Assembly (NCBI GenBank): GCA_029891385.1
Contig: CM057228.1
Span: 36,087,023 to 36,151,022 of the forward strand
Direction of reading: 5' to 3'
Length of the DNA: 64,000 nt
DNA from: Erythroxylum novogranatense
Lineage: Eukaryota; Streptophyta; Magnoliopsida; Malpighiales; Erythroxylaceae
In this document: in pieces, positions 63,118 through 64,000 of the stretch
Layout of the letters: every line of letters begins with the position of its first letter
How positions within the stretch are numbered: position 1 is the stretch's first letter
Notes under the pieces: generated by a model
Database searches by the model: none
Seen by the model: only the letters and a program-made list of their open reading frames with translations
Told to the model about the DNA's origin: nothing
Program-made: the position numbers and the translations under genes

Positions 63118-63709
63118 ATTCTAGGTTTTTGTTTTTTCTCTTCTATTAATTTTACTTGTATTTGATTTTATGTTAAATTCTATATATGTAATATAACTGT
63201 AATATTTTTATTTCAGGTTTAACTTCTGCTTAATTATTTCTTCGTCATCAACTCCTTTGTAAATTGTTTAAGAATATTTATTGTTCTTTTTATTGAATGT
63301 TTTGAATCTTTTGATGTAATATTATTTATTAAAATGATAAAATTATATTATTGTAATATTTTAAATACTTTGTATTATTCTTAATTTTATATTTGTATGA
63401 TGATAATTGTATTTGTTTATATTAATTATAATTATTATTTATATGTGAAATATTTAAAATTATTGTTATTTCATATTAATTGTCATTATTATTTATTATT
63501 ATGATTTTGAAAATATGGTTGATATAAACAATAAACTAATAAAATATACTGATAACTGCATAATATACCAATAAACTATTTTGCAAATTTTAAGGACTTT
63601 CATAAATTAAAAAATTACCTGAAATGATATCCGGAACTGACTGGTATCGATACAGTATCATACCATAACTTAATCCGGTATTGAACCCAATATGGTATTC
63701 ATAACTTTG
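63118..63709 (+). other. hAT 3' untranslated and subterminal region
   Basis: Very AT-rich, then from about 63,625 a cluster of ggtat/atacc motifs ('ctggtatcgatacagtatcataccataac') mirroring the left subterminal region, up to the terminus at 63,709. Confidence 0.6.
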
Positions 63710-63717
63710 CTAATAAG
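63710..63717 (+). repeat. hAT target-site duplication, right copy
   Basis: CTAATAAG directly after the hAT right terminus; identical to both left copies. Confidence 0.85.
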
Positions 63718-64000
63718 TACACATAAATCATAAATGTCTAAATGGAAGGTGGTAAAAATTCATGTTAGCAAAATTTCAAGTCATCTTCATAGCTATACTC
63801 GCCGTAGATGCATGCACTACTTGCCACTACTACATATATTAGTTCGTGCTAATAAAGGAATAGAGCATAATCTTGACCTACATATATTCTTTCAAAGCCA
63901 ACATACATCAGTGCATCAACTTCCCCAACTCACATCATACCAATGTGAAGTGCCTAAGACCAAGCCAGGTCAAAAACATGCAATGGGATTGCACGAAAAA
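63718..64000. other. Right flank of the hAT; nothing recognised
   Basis: No coding frame or element boundary was seen in these last 283 bases. Confidence 0.4.

Larger units (their letters stand above)
37803..63709 (+). mobile_element. hAT-superfamily transposon, about 26 kb with nested insertions
   Basis: Left end CAGTTTTTATGATATC, right end complement CAAAGTTATGAATACC: an imperfect inverted repeat of about 16 bp, flanked by CTAATAAG on both sides. Subterminal regions on both sides are rich in ggta/tacc motifs ('cggtacgtaacgtatcgg', 'ggtatcgatac'). The transposase lies in sense orientation on the right. Removing 39,071-53,724 and 56,389-62,017 leaves roughly 5.6 kb, a normal autonomous hAT size. 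The 38.4-38.6 kb pyrimidine-rich stretch probably belonged to its 5' leader. The transposase is now defective. Confidence 0.85.

Noticed and set aside
1..64000. CRISPR arrays, bacterial operons, tRNA or rRNA genes
   Set aside because: None of the repeats has CRISPR-like spacing, and no tRNA or rRNA signatures were seen; PBS motifs resembling tRNA ends belong to retrotransposons.

Overview
The window is nuclear DNA of a flowering plant, most likely a woody eudicot. It is AT-rich, has GT-AG introns, and is mostly layered transposable elements around one intact host gene. I see no bacterial, organellar, rRNA, tRNA or CRISPR features.

Layout. 1-5.5 kb: 3' half of a decayed Ty1-copia element of the Sirevirus type (RT/RNase H relics, a downstream env-like ORF with a coiled-coil end, then an LTR). 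5.6-6.5 kb: minus-strand PIF/Harbinger transposase relic, broken off where the copia LTR begins. 6.6-10.6 kb: no recognisable gene; a MITE-like patch follows. 10.9-18.7 kb: Ty3-gypsy chromovirus material (an antisense LTR with its PBS abutting a pol that runs from RT to chromodomain, then a 3.8-kb LTR). 18.7-23.1 kb: decayed copia gag-pol and a gypsy-type LTR fragment. 24.5-25.3 kb: LINE RNase H relics. 25.3-32.9 kb: intergenic.

The host gene, 33,143-36,813 (+), is a complete eight-exon cytochrome P450 encoding 470 residues, recognised as CYP90A1/CPD, a brassinosteroid biosynthesis enzyme. Its proximal promoter has a TATA box, and about 90 bp upstream of that a CGTGTG motif that matches the core bound by BZR1-type repressors.

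From 37.8 to 63.7 kb the window is essentially one hAT transposon bounded by the 8-bp duplication CTAATAAG and swollen to about 26 kb by nested insertions. Its left terminus is tandemly duplicated. A long LTR (TSD ATAAC) sits in its 5' region, and the hAT/LTR junction exists three times. That LTR is itself split by a 5.8-kb non-coding LTR element (TSD TGGTA). A second LTR-type insertion of 5.6 kb (near-TSD GCAAG/TCAAG) splits the transposase reading frame. All transposon genes appear defective. The main novelty is structural: ordered nesting, repeated partial duplication, and long LTRs that carry different GC-rich palindromic cassettes at what looks like an equivalent position.
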